Assembly: GCA_046757725.1 (NCBI GenBank)
Contig: JBHHYU010000119.1
Coordinates: forward strand, 1 to 7,640
From: JBHHYU01 sp046757725
GTDB taxonomy: Bacteria; Desulfobacterota; Binatia; UBA9968
Reading direction: 5' to 3'
Length of the DNA stretch: 7,640 nt
Under the pieces are notes generated by a model. It was not told the DNA's origin, searched no databases, and saw only the letters and a list, made by a program, of their open reading frames with translations. Shown piece by piece: positions 7,126 to 7,640 of this stretch. Position 1 is the stretch's first letter; each line of letters begins with the position of its first letter. The translations under genes and the position numbers were made by a program.

Positions 7126-7614
7126 TCAGTTATTTCCCGGCCTTTGCCGACTCCGCATGAAGTTTACCATCTTCATGCTCATCACGATCTCACGGTTTTG
7201 GTTCATCACTTCAACAAAGGACTGAACGATGCCGCGGTCTGGCTTAGAGCTCGAGCGCCGAGTTTCTAGCACGGTCACTCGGACAGTTAGCTCATCGCCG
7301 GGGCGGACGGGTTTCTTCCACCGCATTTCATCAACGCCTGGAGAGCCGAGATTAGCCACCTGAGACAGATAGTGATCCGAATAAAGCCGCATCATCAGAG
7401 CAGCCGTGTGCCAACCGCTAGCAATCACGCCGCCATAGATGCTTTTTTTCGCGCGTTCCGGATCGATGTGGTACGGTAATGGGACAAAACGCTTGGCGAA
7501 CCTGATGACTTCGTCCTGCTCAACCGCGATAGGCCCGAATTCGTACACTGAACCGCAGATATAATCTTCGAAGTAGCGATTCGCAACTGGAACAATAGAG
7601 GCAGAGTTGCTCAT
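7126..7614 (-). CDS. MaoC-like hot-dog fold dehydratase family protein, catalytic Asp replaced
   Basis: A 162-residue single hot-dog-domain protein of the MaoC/(R)-specific enoyl-CoA hydratase family. Members add or remove water across the double bond of acyl-CoA substrates in the cytoplasm. Recognisable parts are FAKRFVPLPYHIDPE (39-53), the YGGVIASGWHTAA helix segment (60-72), the LGSPGVDEMRWKKPVRPGDEL strand region (89-109) and the closing strands to about 155. In (R)-hydratases the catalytic pair lies in D-x-N-P-x-H. Here the His is kept (H49) but the Asp position is Val44 (codon GTC, 7485-7483), one base from the Asp codon GAC. The family call is firm, but hydratase activity is doubtful and the acyl substrate is unknown. 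AAGGGAG four bases upstream supports the start. Its stop is followed by a 128-bp gap with a hairpin. Confidence 0.88.
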   Translation of the reverse strand: MSNSASIVPVANRYFEDYICGSVYEFGPIAVEQDEVIRFAKRFVPLPYHIDPERAKKSIYGGVIASGWHTAALMMRLYSDHYLSQVANLGSPGVDEMRWKKPVRPGDELTVRVTVLETRRSSSKPDRGIVQSFVEVMNQNREIVMSMKMVNFMRSRQRPGNN

Positions 7615-7618
7615 AATT

Positions 7619-7625
7619 CTCCCTT
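7619..7625 (-). promoter_or_regulatory. Ribosome binding site of the MaoC-like gene
   Basis: AAGGGAG on the minus strand lies four bases before the ATG at 7614. The spacing is slightly short but usable, and it supports the chosen start near the window edge. Any promoter lies beyond base 7640. Confidence 0.65.
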
Positions 7626-7640
7626 GCCAATGAACTACCC

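Overview
The window is about 7.6 kb of chromosomal bacterial DNA. It opens with the 3' part of a tRNA-Glu gene, followed by one plus-strand gene. A run of four minus-strand genes fills the rest. The encoded 3'-CCA on the tRNA, purine-rich Shine-Dalgarno sites and a DnaE2-type polymerase point to a Gram-negative bacterium, most simply a proteobacterium or a related phylum. I cannot place it more precisely. The protein-coding genes look intact. I see no insertion sequence, phage gene, CRISPR array or toxin-antitoxin pair.

Layout: tRNA-Glu(UUC) 3' part (1-55, +); a 12-helix MFS exporter resembling the fosmidomycin-resistance (FSR) subfamily (156-1373, +); a convergent junction with a likely intrinsic terminator for the minus-strand gene; a DUF502 membrane protein (1572-2192, -); a 391-bp stretch with no convincing gene; dnaE2, the error-prone DNA polymerase III alpha subunit (2584-5679, -); a 112-bp gap holding a perfect 19-bp palindrome and a strong ribosome binding site; a NamZ/DUF1343 protein with no visible export signal (5792-6997, -); a hairpin-containing gap; and a MaoC-like hot-dog dehydratase-family gene (7126-7614, -).

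The minus-strand genes do not form an obvious pathway. The hydratase, muramidase-like and polymerase genes share a strand, but 112-128 bp gaps, each with a hairpin or palindrome, suggest separate control. DnaE2 normally works with ImuA and ImuB in SOS mutagenesis, and neither gene is next to it here. I see no clear new multi-gene system. The points most worth a second look are molecular: the palindrome ahead of dnaE2 (possible LexA-type operator), the missing catalytic Asp in the MaoC protein, the Glu-to-Gln change in the NamZ signature together with its apparent cytoplasmic location, and the degraded PHP metal site in DnaE2.
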